A stretch of DNA of 64,000 nt from Streptomyces sp. MMG1121 (GTDB taxonomy: Bacteria > Actinomycetota > Actinomycetes > Streptomycetales > Streptomycetaceae). Of the stretch, positions 37,244 to 45,672 are shown in pieces; positions within the stretch are counted from its first letter, which is position 1, and every line of letters starts with the position of its first letter. The translations under genes were made by a program, and so were the position numbers. The stretch lies in NCBI RefSeq assembly GCF_001280015.1, contig NZ_LGDV01000201.1, positions 124,001-188,000 on the forward strand, given 5' to 3'. The notes beneath the pieces are model-generated. The model was not told the origin of the DNA. It saw nothing but the letters and a program-made list of their open reading frames with translations, and did no database searches.

Positions 37244-38164
37244 ATGGAAACCATGCGTGACCGTATCGCCCCCGCCGTCTCCCGCATGCTCGACGAGGAT
37301 CCGCGGGTCGCGGTCGTCCTCGCCGAGATCGGCAAGGACGGCTTCCGTGAGGCCATGGCCCGGCATCCGGACCGGGTCGTCAACGTCGGCATCCGGGAGC
37401 AGCTGCTGGTCGGGGCGGCGGCGGGGATGGCGCTGACCGGACTGCGGCCGGTCGTGCACACCTTCGCCAGCTTCCTCGTGGAGCGGCCGTTCGAGCAGGT
37501 CAAGCTGGATCTCGGGCATCAGGACGCGGGAGCGGTGCTGGTCAGCGCGGCGGCCTCGTACGACTGGCCGGCGGGCGGCTACACACATATGTCTCCCGGC
37601 GACGTGGCGCTCCTCGACACCCTCGACGGCTGGACCGTCCATGTGCCCGGCCATCCGGACGAGGCCGAGGCCCTGCTGCACCACGCGGTCGCCGCGGGCG
37701 ACGACAAGGTGTACGTACGGCTCTCCGTGCAGTCCAACCAGCGGGGCCGGGTGCTCGACGGACGGCACTTCGTCACGGTCCGCGAGGGCCGCTCCGGCGT
37801 GGTCGTCGCCGTCGGCCCGATGCTGGACGCGGTCCTCGCCGCGACGGAGGGCCTGGACGTGACCGTGCTGTACGCGACGACCGTACGGCCCTTCGACGCG
37901 GCGGGCCTGCGCCGGGCCACGGAGGCGACGGGCACCGACGTCGTCCTGGTCGAGCCCTGTCTCGCGGGCACCTCGACCAGCGCGGTGAGCGAGGCCCTGT
38001 CCGGCGTACCGCACCGGGTGCTGGCCCTGGGCGTGGGCCGCCGGGAGCTGCGCCGCTACGGAACGATCGAGGAGCACGTGGCCGCGCACGGGCTGGACGC
38101 GAGCGGCTTGCGGGAGCGGATCGGCGGGTTCGTGGGGGCGGGGCGGTCGGCCGCAGGGGTGTGA
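37244..38164 (+). CDS. Transketolase, C-terminal (pyrimidine-binding) subunit
   Basis: 306 residues. Visible blocks are DEDPRVAVVLAEIGKDGF, VNVGIREQLLVGAAAGMALTG (with the catalytic Glu that activates ThDP), PVVHTFASFLVERPFEQVKLD, and a C-terminal transketolase domain (LYATTVRPFDAAGLRRA). Both subunits together form one active site. It transfers two-carbon units between sugar phosphates or acts on a related substrate. No sugar genes are adjacent, so a specialised role is possible. GGAAAGGG precedes the ATG. Confidence 0.92.
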   Translation: METMRDRIAPAVSRMLDEDPRVAVVLAEIGKDGFREAMARHPDRVVNVGIREQLLVGAAAGMALTGLRPVVHTFASFLVERPFEQVKLDLGHQDAGAVLVSAAASYDWPAGGYTHMSPGDVALLDTLDGWTVHVPGHPDEAEALLHHAVAAGDDKVYVRLSVQSNQRGRVLDGRHFVTVREGRSGVVVAVGPMLDAVLAATEGLDVTVLYATTVRPFDAAGLRRATEATGTDVVLVEPCLAGTSTSAVSEALSGVPHRVLALGVGRRELRRYGTIEEHVAAHGLDASGLRERIGGFVGAGRSAAGV

Positions 38165-38251
38165 TCGCGGGGCCGGCGCCGCCCCGGAACGGGGACTGCG
38201 TGCGGCTGCGCGCGGGGAGCGACACGGCTGGTGCGGGTTCCTCGCGAATGG

Positions 38252-39541
38252 TCAGTGCGGCGGTGTGTACGCGTCCGCCCGGACCAGGTCGCGTATCGCC
38301 GGGATCGCGAGCAGGGCCGTGGCCACCGCGACGCTCGTCGCGGCCGATACCAGCAGGACGTGGCCGGCGCCGAGGGTAACCGCCGCCGGGCCCGCGAGGG
38401 CCTGGCCGACCGGCATCATGGCGAGGGAGCCCGCGACGTCGTAGGCGTGGATGCGGTTGAGGACGTCGGCCGGAACCTGGGTCTGCACGCTGGTCGCCCA
38501 CATCACGCCCCAGAAGGACATCCCGGCACCGGCGACGGCCGCCCCGGCCGCCATCGCCGGTACGCCGAGGCCCGCGCCGACGGCCGCCGGGAAGCCGAAG
38601 AAGGCGAACAGGGCGACCGCGCCCGCACGGAGCATGCGGTGCGGGCGGAGCCGGAGGGCGAGCACACCGCCGACGACGGTGCCCGCGCCGAGGGCCGAGT
38701 TGACCAGGCCGTAGGCGCGCGGACCGTGGTGCTGGACGACCTCGGTGGCCACCAGCGGGACCGTGGGTCCGTACACGGCGATCATGTACAGGCACCACAC
38801 GGCGATCACGCCCCACAGCCAGGGCCGGGATCCGAACTCCCGCCAGCCCTGGACCAGATCGGCCCGGAAGGCGCGTATCCCGCGGCCGGCCCGCACGCGG
38901 GCGCCCTCGGGCAGCGGGGGCAGCCGGAGCAGCAGCAGGCACAGGGCGCTCGCCGCGTAGGTGCCGGCGTGCGCGGCGAACACACCGCCGGGTGAGGCGA
39001 AGCCGACCAGGAGGCCGGCGACGGCCGGGCCGGCGAGCTGGGCGGCGGACTCGGCGACGCGTATCGCGCCGTTCGCGCCCTGGATGTCGGCGGCCAGCCG
39101 GGGCACCGTACTGGCCACGCCCGGCTGGAAGACCGCTCCCGCCACGCCGTTGACGACGCCGATGGCGCAGACCTGCCACAGCACCACCTGCCCGGTGAAG
39201 AACAGGCTCGCGGCGAGGGACTGGGTGACGAGCCGGACCAGGTCGGCGCCGATCATCAGCCGACGGGTGCTGAACCGGTCGGCGATGACGCCGCCGAAGA
39301 CGACGAGTCCGGCGAACGCCGCCGCCGTAGAGGCCATGGCGAGGCCGACCGCGCCCGCGCCGTACCCGTGCTCCAGCAGGCCGGCGGCGAGGGCCACCGG
39401 CAGCATGGTGTCGCCGAGCCGGGCGACGGCCCGCGCCGCGAAGAACAGGGCGAAGTCCCGTGACCAGACGGCCGGGGCCCCGGCCTCGCTCAGCCGTGCG
39501 CCCCGGGTGGTGCTGTCGTGCTGTGCGTCCGTTCCCGTCAT
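38252..39541 (-). CDS. MFS transporter (MdfA/enterobactin-exporter-like, DHA3 type)
   Basis: 429 residues, about 12 membrane segments. The segment 2-3 loop reads VFGGVIADRFSTRRLMIGAD, a form of the MFS motif GxxaDrxGrr, and FFAARAVARLGDTMLPVALA begins segment 1. This pattern is typical of DHA3-type exporters of macrolides or siderophores. GGGAGGGAG precedes ATG 39541. The open frame beyond that is shadow. It is convergent to the transketolase genes. Confidence 0.87.
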   Translation of the reverse strand: MTGTDAQHDSTTRGARLSEAGAPAVWSRDFALFFAARAVARLGDTMLPVALAAGLLEHGYGAGAVGLAMASTAAAFAGLVVFGGVIADRFSTRRLMIGADLVRLVTQSLAASLFFTGQVVLWQVCAIGVVNGVAGAVFQPGVASTVPRLAADIQGANGAIRVAESAAQLAGPAVAGLLVGFASPGGVFAAHAGTYAASALCLLLLRLPPLPEGARVRAGRGIRAFRADLVQGWREFGSRPWLWGVIAVWCLYMIAVYGPTVPLVATEVVQHHGPRAYGLVNSALGAGTVVGGVLALRLRPHRMLRAGAVALFAFFGFPAAVGAGLGVPAMAAGAAVAGAGMSFWGVMWATSVQTQVPADVLNRIHAYDVAGSLAMMPVGQALAGPAAVTLGAGHVLLVSAATSVAVATALLAIPAIRDLVRADAYTPPH

Positions 39542-39637
39542 GGCGGATGCTCCCTCCCCTGCCGGCCCGGCCGGACCACCACGCCGCCCGCGCCGCGCGG
39601 GATCATGCCACGCCCGGCCCGCACCCACCGGGGAATT

Positions 39638-39997
39638 TCACTCCCCGGGCAGACGGCCCAACTCGGGGTAGGCGTCCAGCAGTCGGGGCGGGGCGGCCTG
39701 GCGCCAGGAGTCGGCGAGGATGTCGCGCAGCTCGTCCTCGTCCTCCAGCGCGCCGAGTCTCGCTCTCACCCAGGCGAACTGCGCCTCGTGGGAGGCGATC
39801 CAGAACTTCTCCGGCTCGGCCAGCACCAGTTCGTCGCGCTCGTCCTTGGGACAGCGCACGGCGATGGAGGTCTCCTCCTCGGGCAGGGTCGCGAACATCT
39901 TCCCGGCGACCCGGAAGGTGGGCATGCTCCAGGCGATCTTCTCCGTGGTGTCCGGCAGGGACAGGGCGATACGGCGTACGTCTTCTGCGTCCGGCAT
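39638..39997 (-). CDS. MmcQ/YjbR family protein
   Basis: 119 residues. The fold markers are VRRIALSLPDTTEKIAWSMPTFRVAGKMFATL, FWIASHEAQFAWVRARLGAL and a closing segment ELRDILADSWRQAAPPRL. The YjbR/MmcQ family is a small CyaY-like DNA-binding fold of unclear function, sometimes next to resistance genes. ATG 39997 gives the usual family start. A frame from 40027 adds 10 unlikely residues. Confidence 0.85.
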   Translation of the reverse strand: MPDAEDVRRIALSLPDTTEKIAWSMPTFRVAGKMFATLPEEETSIAVRCPKDERDELVLAEPEKFWIASHEAQFAWVRARLGALEDEDELRDILADSWRQAAPPRLLDAYPELGRLPGE

Positions 39998-40072
39998 GCA
40001 ACGCACCGTAGCCCCTGCCACTGACACTCACCCGTCCGGCGAACGCGCCGGCCCGCGTGCGTCAGGGCAGCC

Positions 40073-40990
40073 TCACGCCGCCTCCTGCGCCGCCCGCCCC
40101 AGCGCCTCCAGGACCGGGCGGATCAGCGGGTGTCCCTCGGCTCCGCGCCGTACCGCGGCGAAGACGCGCCGGGTCGGGGCCACGCCGTCGACGGGGCGGA
40201 CGACCACGCCGGTCAGGTCCATGCCGTTCAGTGCGGAGCGCGGTACGAGGGCCACGCCCGCGCCGGCCGAGGCCAGGGCGACGACGGCGCGGAAGTCGTC
40301 GGAGGAGTGCTCCAGGCGGGGCTGGAAGCCGGCGCTCTCGCAGGCGAGGACGACCACGTCGTGGCAGGGGTTGCCGGGGTACGGACCGATCCAGGGATCC
40401 TTGGCCAGGTCGGCGAGGGGCACCTCGGCGCTGTCCGCGAGGCGGTGCCCGGGCGGGACGACCGCGTCGAACGGCTCGGCGTAGAGCGGGACATGGGTGA
40501 GCCGGGGGTCGTCGGCAGGCGGGGCACCCCGGTACTCCACGGCGACCGCCACGTCGACCTGCCGGTCCAGCACCATGGGCAGGCTCGCGTCGCCCTCCAC
40601 GTCCTGGACCCGGGTCCGGATGCCGGGCGCGGTGTCCGCGAGCCGGGCCACGGCCGGTGCCACGACCTGGGTGATGCCGGTGGCGAAGGCGGCCACGGTG
40701 ACCGTGCCCGCCTCGCCCGAGTCGTAGGCCGCGAGTTCCGCCTCGGCCCGCTCCAGCTGGGCCAGGACCGCGTTGGTGTGGCCGAGCAGGATCTCGCCGG
40801 CCTGGGTGAGCCGTACCCCCTTCGCACCGCGCTCGACCAGCCGGTGGCCGGTCTCCTGCTCCAGCGCCGTCAGCTGCTGGGAGACCGCGGAGGGGGTGAG
40901 ATAGAGCGCGGCGGCCGCCGCGGTGACCGTGCGGTGGTCGGCCACCGCACGGAGGATGTGGAGCCGCCGCGCTTCGATCATGGGCTCCAT
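40073..40990 (-). CDS. LysR family transcriptional regulator
   Basis: 305 residues. The helix-turn-helix lies at about residues 7-60 (TVTAAAAALYLTPSAVSQQLTALEQETG), followed by a periplasmic-binding-like effector domain (VAPAVARLADTAPGIRTRV). The start may be ATG 40990 or ATG 40981. Neither has a well-spaced ribosome-binding site. It follows kbl by 22 bases on the same strand, so it may be co-transcribed with tdh-kbl and control them, or control an unlinked target. Confidence 0.9.
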   Translation of the reverse strand: MEPMIEARRLHILRAVADHRTVTAAAAALYLTPSAVSQQLTALEQETGHRLVERGAKGVRLTQAGEILLGHTNAVLAQLERAEAELAAYDSGEAGTVTVAAFATGITQVVAPAVARLADTAPGIRTRVQDVEGDASLPMVLDRQVDVAVAVEYRGAPPADDPRLTHVPLYAEPFDAVVPPGHRLADSAEVPLADLAKDPWIGPYPGNPCHDVVVLACESAGFQPRLEHSSDDFRAVVALASAGAGVALVPRSALNGMDLTGVVVRPVDGVAPTRRVFAAVRRGAEGHPLIRPVLEALGRAAQEAA

Positions 40991-41012
40991 TATCCCAGGG
41001 CGTCCGCCCCGG

Positions 41013-42212
41013 TCAGGCCGCCAGTTCCGCGCGGGCGGCGACGAACGCGTCCACCGCGCGGTTGACGTCCGCCGTGGAATGCGCGGCGGACAGCTGGACG
41101 CGGATGCGGGCCTGGCCCTGCGGGACGACCGGGTAGGAGAAGCCGATCACGTAGACGCCGCGCTCCAGCAGCAGCTCGGCCATGCGGCCGGCCTCGGACG
41201 CGTCGCCGATCATGACGGGGGCGATGGCGTGGTCGCCGGGGAGGATGTCGAAGCCCTCCTCGGTCATCCGGCCGCGGAACAGCGCGGTGTTCGCCGCGAG
41301 CCTCTCCCGCAGGTCCCCCGCCGACTCCAGCAGGTCGAGGACCTTCAGCGAGGCGGCGGCGATCACCGGTGCGAGCGTGTTGGAGAACAGGTACGGCCGG
41401 GAGCGCTGGCGCAGCAGGGCGACGATCTCGGCGCGGGCGGCCACATAGCCGCCGGAGGCGCCGCCGAGCGCCTTGCCGAGGGTGCCGGTGATGATGTCGA
41501 CGCGGTCCATGACGCCGTGCAGCTCGGGGGTGCCGCGGCCGGTCGGGCCGACGAAGCCGACGGCGTGCGAGTCGTCGACCATGACCATCGCGTCGTAGCG
41601 GTCGGCGAGGTCGCAGATCTCGCGCAGCGGGGCGACGTAACCGTCCATGGAGAACACGCCGTCCGTGACGACCAGCTTGCGGCGGGCGCCGCCCTCGGTC
41701 GCCTCCTTGAGCTTCGTCTCCAGGTCGGCGAGGTCGCGGTTGGCGTAGCGGAAGCGGCGGGCCTTGGACAGGCGGATGCCGTCGATGATGGAGGCGTGGT
41801 TGAGGGCGTCGGAGATCACCGCGTCCTCCTCGCCGAGCAGGGTCTCGAAGACGCCGCCGTTGGCGTCGAAGCAGGAGGAGTACAGGATCGTGTCCTCCTG
41901 GCCGAGGAAGGACGACAGGCGCGCCTCCAGCTCCTTGTGCACCTCCTGGGTGCCGCAGATGAAGCGGACGGAGGCCATGCCGTAGCCCCAGCGGTCGAGG
42001 GCCTCGTGGGCGGCGGCGATCACCTCGGGGTGGTCGGCGAGGCCGAGGTAGTTGTTGGCGCAGAAGTTGAGGACCTCGCCGGGGCGGCCGCCGGCGGTGA
42101 CGCCGACGGTCGCGGACTGCGGGGTGCCGATGACCCGCTCGGGCTTGTGCAGGCCGGCGACGCGGATCTCGTCGAGGGTGGCGCGCAGATCGTCGCGGAC
42201 GGAGTCGAACAT
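41013..42212 (-). CDS. kbl: Glycine C-acetyltransferase (2-amino-3-ketobutyrate CoA ligase)
   Basis: 399 residues of the alpha-oxoamine synthase family. [45 protein letters not shown] and the PLP Lys in [15 protein letters not shown] are all present. It cleaves 2-amino-3-ketobutyrate with CoA to glycine and acetyl-CoA, the second step of threonine breakdown. tdh, which makes its substrate, lies directly upstream (54 bases), which fixes the assignment among related synthases. Confidence 0.95.
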   Translation of the reverse strand: MFDSVRDDLRATLDEIRVAGLHKPERVIGTPQSATVGVTAGGRPGEVLNFCANNYLGLADHPEVIAAAHEALDRWGYGMASVRFICGTQEVHKELEARLSSFLGQEDTILYSSCFDANGGVFETLLGEEDAVISDALNHASIIDGIRLSKARRFRYANRDLADLETKLKEATEGGARRKLVVTDGVFSMDGYVAPLREICDLADRYDAMVMVDDSHAVGFVGPTGRGTPELHGVMDRVDIITGTLGKALGGASGGYVAARAEIVALLRQRSRPYLFSNTLAPVIAAASLKVLDLLESAGDLRERLAANTALFRGRMTEEGFDILPGDHAIAPVMIGDASEAGRMAELLLERGVYVIGFSYPVVPQGQARIRVQLSAAHSTADVNRAVDAFVAARAELAA

Positions 42213-42266
42213 GAGGGGGCTCTCCTGAAGGTGCTGGCTGGTGACGGGAGTCGGGCGTCGCGCGGC

Positions 42267-43295
42267 TTACGCGGTCCAGTCGAGGATGACCTTGCCGCCC
42301 TTGCCGCTCGCGGCGTCGGCGAAGGCCGCCTCGTAGTCGCGGTAGCCGTACCGGCCGGTGATCACGGGGGCGAGATCCAGGCCGCCCTCCAGCAGCACCG
42401 ACATCGCGTACCAGGTCTCGAACATCTCGCGGCCGTAGATGCCCTTGATGGTGATCATCGAGGTGACGATCCGGGACCAGTCGACCGGGAACTCCTGGGC
42501 GGGCAGGCCGAGCATCGCGATCCGGCCGCCGTGCGTCATGTTGGCGATCATGTCCCGCATGGCCTCGGGGCGGCCGGACATCTCCAGGCCGACGTCGAAG
42601 CCCTCGCGCAGCCCCAGCTCGCGCTGACCGTCGGCGATCGTGGTCTGCGCGACGTTCAGGGCGAGGCTCGCGCCGATCTTGCGGGCCAGCTCCAGGCGCT
42701 CCTCGCTGACGTCGGTGACGACGACGTTGCGGGCGCCGGCGTGCCGGGCCACGGCGGCGGCCATCAGGCCGATCGGTCCGGCGCCGGTGATCAGGACGTC
42801 CTCGCCGACCAGCGGGAAGGACAGCGCGGTGTGCACGGCGTTGCCGAACGGGTCGAAGATCGCGGCGATGTCGAGGTCGACGGGGACGCGGTGCACCCAC
42901 ACGTTGGTCGCGGGCAGGGCGACGTACTCGGCGAACGCACCGTCGCGGCCGACGCCGAGGCCGACGGTGGCCCGGCACAGGTGGCGGCGGCCGGCCAGAC
43001 AGTTGCGGCACTTGCCGCACACCAGATGGCCCTCGCCGCTGACCCGGTCGCCGATGCGGATGTCGGTCACGTCCCGGCCGGTTTCGACGACCTGCCCGAC
43101 GAACTCGTGCCCGACCACGAGCGGGGTGCTGATCGCCTGCTGGGCCCAGCCGTCCCAGGACCGGATGTGCAGGTCGGTGCCGCAGATACCGGTCCGCATG
43201 ACCTTGATCAGTACGTCACCGGGGCCGATCGCGGGCTCCGGGACGTCCGTCAGCCAGAGCCCGGGCTCCGCCTTCTCCTTGACCAGCGCCTTCAC
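42267..43295 (-). CDS. tdh: L-threonine 3-dehydrogenase
   Basis: 342 residues of the zinc-dependent medium-chain dehydrogenase family. Catalytic zinc ligands are in GICGTDLH and GHEFVG. The structural zinc loop is [15 protein letters not shown], and the NAD motif is [22 protein letters not shown] and the C-terminal [16 protein letters not shown] are typical of Tdh. It oxidises L-threonine to 2-amino-3-ketobutyrate for Kbl. The GTG at 43295 has AGGAG 8 bases upstream. The 226 bases before it hold paired CCCGCAC(G/A)TCGGC repeats near 43462 and 43489 that may be regulatory. Confidence 0.95.
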   Translation of the reverse strand: MKALVKEKAEPGLWLTDVPEPAIGPGDVLIKVMRTGICGTDLHIRSWDGWAQQAISTPLVVGHEFVGQVVETGRDVTDIRIGDRVSGEGHLVCGKCRNCLAGRRHLCRATVGLGVGRDGAFAEYVALPATNVWVHRVPVDLDIAAIFDPFGNAVHTALSFPLVGEDVLITGAGPIGLMAAAVARHAGARNVVVTDVSEERLELARKIGASLALNVAQTTIADGQRELGLREGFDVGLEMSGRPEAMRDMIANMTHGGRIAMLGLPAQEFPVDWSRIVTSMITIKGIYGREMFETWYAMSVLLEGGLDLAPVITGRYGYRDYEAAFADAASGKGGKVILDWTA

Positions 43296-43521
43296 GAGTG
43301 CGGCTCCTGTGGGTGAGGTCCCGGCGCGCGGGCAGCCGTAAGAGGCCCGCACCGGGTCAGAGGGGTGGAATCACCCTGCAATCTGCCGTACGTGCGGGGT
43401 GCGGGTCCATCGAGCTTTTCTTAACCGCCGCCTCAGCTTTCCTTCACGCCTGCGGGGTTTCCCGCACGTCGGCGGGGGTTTGCCCGCACATCGGCCGGTG
43501 TCGGCGGGCCACCCGTCCGGC

Positions 43522-44097
43522 TCAGAGGGGCAACCCGTCCTCGGCGCTCCGTTCGAGGCGTACGACGAGATCGGCGGCGAGTGCCTTGATGGTCTCCAGG
43601 CCTGCCCTCCCCCACCCACGGGGCTCGATGTCGGCCGCGCACACGGTGCCGAGCACCATGCCGGAACTGTCGATGAGCGGGGCACCCAGGTAGGAGCGGA
43701 TGCCGTAGGCGTCGACGACCGGGTTGCCGGCGAAACGCGGGTAGTCGCGGACATCCTCCAGGACCAGCGCCTTACGGCGGACCACCACATGGGGGCAGAA
43801 GCCATGGTCGCGCGGCAGGACGCGGCCGAGCTCGGCTCTGGTGCCGTCCTCGCGGACGACCGGTGCGACGGCGGGGGTGCTCAGGCCGGCGAAGAACTGG
43901 TGCTCCTCGCCGATGAAGTTGACCATGGCGTACGGAGCGCCGGTGAGCTGGGCGAGATGACCCGCGAAGCCGTCGAGCGCGGGATCGGGGCGGTCCGCCA
44001 GGCCGAGTCGGCGCAGCCGGTGGACCCGCGCGGGGGCTTCTCTGTCCTCGGGGGTGAGCAGCAGACCCCGGACCGGCCGGGGCGGCTCGTAGCTCAT
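43522..44097 (-). CDS. GAF domain protein of the conservon
   Basis: 191 residues. One GAF domain covers most of the protein: GAPYAMVNFIGEEHQFFAGL, then DHGFCPHVVVRRKALVLEDV, YGIRSYLGAPLIDSSGMVLGTVC. A Cys in HGFCPH could carry a ligand or sense redox state. It lies 85 bases after the CvnD gene on the same strand, where several Streptomyces conservons carry an extra gene. GAF domains bind small ligands, so it may feed a signal into, or act downstream of, the CvnD G-protein. Confidence 0.85.
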   Translation of the reverse strand: MSYEPPRPVRGLLLTPEDREAPARVHRLRRLGLADRPDPALDGFAGHLAQLTGAPYAMVNFIGEEHQFFAGLSTPAVAPVVREDGTRAELGRVLPRDHGFCPHVVVRRKALVLEDVRDYPRFAGNPVVDAYGIRSYLGAPLIDSSGMVLGTVCAADIEPRGWGRAGLETIKALAADLVVRLERSAEDGLPL

Positions 44098-44182
44098 GGC
44101 CGGGCTCCTGGCCGGGTTCCCGGCCGGGCTTCGGCGCTGTGGGCGTACCTCATATAGGAACTCCGTGGGCGGTAGGTCGGGA

Positions 44183-44782
44183 TCACATGTGGGCGCCGTG
44201 GCTCGGCGCGGCCGCCGGAGCGTGGGCGAGGAGGTGGCGTACGAGGGTGAGCAGGGTCTGCACGCCGGAGCTGGAAATGCGGGCGTCGCAGCAGACGACC
44301 GGGATCCCGGGGTCGAGGTCGAGGGCCGCGCGCACTTCCGCCGGGTCGTAGCGGAAGCCGCCGTCGAACTCGTTGATCGCCACGATGAAGGCGAGACCGC
44401 GCTCCTCGAAGAAGTCCACGGCCGCGAAGCACTCCTCCAGGCGGCGGGTGTCGGCGAGGATCACCGCGCCGAGCGCGCCCTCGGACAGCTCGTCCCACAT
44501 GAACCAGAATCGCTCCTGCCCGGGTGTGCCGAACAGGTACAGCACATGCTCCGGATCGAGGGTGATCCGGCCGAAGTCCATGGCGACCGTGGTCTCCATC
44601 TTGTTCTCGATGCCGTCGAGACTGTCCGTTCCGACGCTGACCGTGGTGAGCAGCTCCTCCGTACTGAGCGGGGCGATCTCGCTGACCGCGCCCACGAAGG
44701 TCGTCTTGCCGACCCCGAACCCGCCCGCCACCAGGATTTTCAGCGCGGTCGGGAACGGGTCAGAGCTGTCGTCGTAGTCCAT
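44183..44782 (-). CDS. cvnD: Conservon G-protein CvnD (Ras-like GTPase)
   Basis: 199 residues. Walker A is GGFGVGKTTF, the G3 region is LFGTPGQERFWFMWDE, and VAINEFDGG takes the place of NKxD. This is the CvnD ATP/GTP-binding family, small Ras-like switches found in conservons. The start overlaps the CvnC stop by 23 bases, implying coupled translation. It should relay the state of the CvnA sensor through CvnB and CvnC at the membrane. Confidence 0.93.
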   Translation of the reverse strand: MDYDDSSDPFPTALKILVAGGFGVGKTTFVGAVSEIAPLSTEELLTTVSVGTDSLDGIENKMETTVAMDFGRITLDPEHVLYLFGTPGQERFWFMWDELSEGALGAVILADTRRLEECFAAVDFFEERGLAFIVAINEFDGGFRYDPAEVRAALDLDPGIPVVCCDARISSSGVQTLLTLVRHLLAHAPAAAPSHGAHM

Positions 44783-45131
44783 CGAGCACTGCCTCCAGCA
44801 GAGACCGGTCAGTGGGTGTGTGGTGGAAGACGGGGGGCTTGGTGGTCAGCGCCCCGCAGTCGAGGAGGTCCGAGAGCAGCACCTTGGTGACCACCGCGGG
44901 CAGTTTCAGCTGCGCGGCGACCTCGGCGACCGAGACGGGCGCCCGGCACAGGTCCAGCGCCTGGACGTGCTCGGGGCCGAGGTAGCCGAGCGGGGTGGCG
45001 CCGGTGACCATCACCTGCGACATCAGGTCGAGGGCGACGCTGGGCTCGGTCCGTCCGTTGCTGACCGTGAAGGGACGCACCAGCCGTCCGGCCGCGTCGT
45101 CCAGCCAGGGCCCGTCGCCGGCTGCGGCCAC
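44760..45131 (-). CDS. cvnC: Conservon protein CvnC (DUF742)
   Basis: 123 residues from GTG 45131. WLDDAAGRLVRPFTVSNGRT is the DUF742 start, and the rest is a winged-helix-like fold (LCRAPVSVAEVAAQLKLPAVVTKVLLSDLLDCG). GAGG with 8-base spacing supports this GTG. The TTG at 45137 that overlaps the CvnB stop has its Shine-Dalgarno too close. It lies between CvnB and CvnD, the fixed order of conservons. Confidence 0.93.
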   Translation of the reverse strand: MAAAGDGPWLDDAAGRLVRPFTVSNGRTEPSVALDLMSQVMVTGATPLGYLGPEHVQALDLCRAPVSVAEVAAQLKLPAVVTKVLLSDLLDCGALTTKPPVFHHTPTDRSLLEAVLDGLRRQL

Positions 45132-45133
45132 GC

Positions 45134-45568
45134 TCAAGGCCTCGTCGCCGCGGAGTCGACAGGGTATTGCCGGGGCGCGGTCACCAGGTAGGGCCGGACG
45201 CTCTTGACGAGCATCGCCATCTCGTAGCCCAGGACGGCCGCGTCGGCCTCCCGCCCCGCGAGCACGGCCAGGCAGGTGCCGGAGCCGGCGGTGGTGACGA
45301 ACAGCAGGGTCGAGTCGAGCTCGACGACGACCTGGCGGACGTCCCCGCCGTCACCGAACCGGACGCCCGCGCTGCGGCCGAGGGAGTACAGGCCGGAGGC
45401 CAGGGCCGCCATGTGGTCGGCGCTGTCGATGTCGAGGCCGTGCACGGACTTCACGAGCCCGTCGCAGGACAGGAGCACCGCGCTGCTGGTGTGCGGTACG
45501 CGCTGCACGAGGCCGCTCAGCAGCCAGTCGAGGTCGGATGCATGGGCGGTCGGCGCATCGCTCGCCAT
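45134..45568 (-). CDS. cvnB: Conservon protein CvnB (roadblock/LC7)
   Basis: 144 residues of the roadblock/LC7 fold: DLDWLLSGLVQRVPHTSSAVLLSCDGL, then DHMAALASGLYSLGRSAG and LDSTLLFVTTAGSGTCLAVL. Roadblock proteins act as GTPase-activating or scaffold subunits for Ras-like partners such as CvnD. It lies 104 bases after CvnA and 2 bases before CvnC. Confidence 0.93.
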   Translation of the reverse strand: MASDAPTAHASDLDWLLSGLVQRVPHTSSAVLLSCDGLVKSVHGLDIDSADHMAALASGLYSLGRSAGVRFGDGGDVRQVVVELDSTLLFVTTAGSGTCLAVLAGREADAAVLGYEMAMLVKSVRPYLVTAPRQYPVDSAATRP

Positions 45569-45672
45569 GGTGGATCGACTCCTTGGGGTACGAAGGTCTG
45601 TGGGAGCGCGGGCAGTTGGGACACGGGACGGGGTGGAGCAAGGCTGGCGTGGGGGTGGGTAGGTGCGGGCGG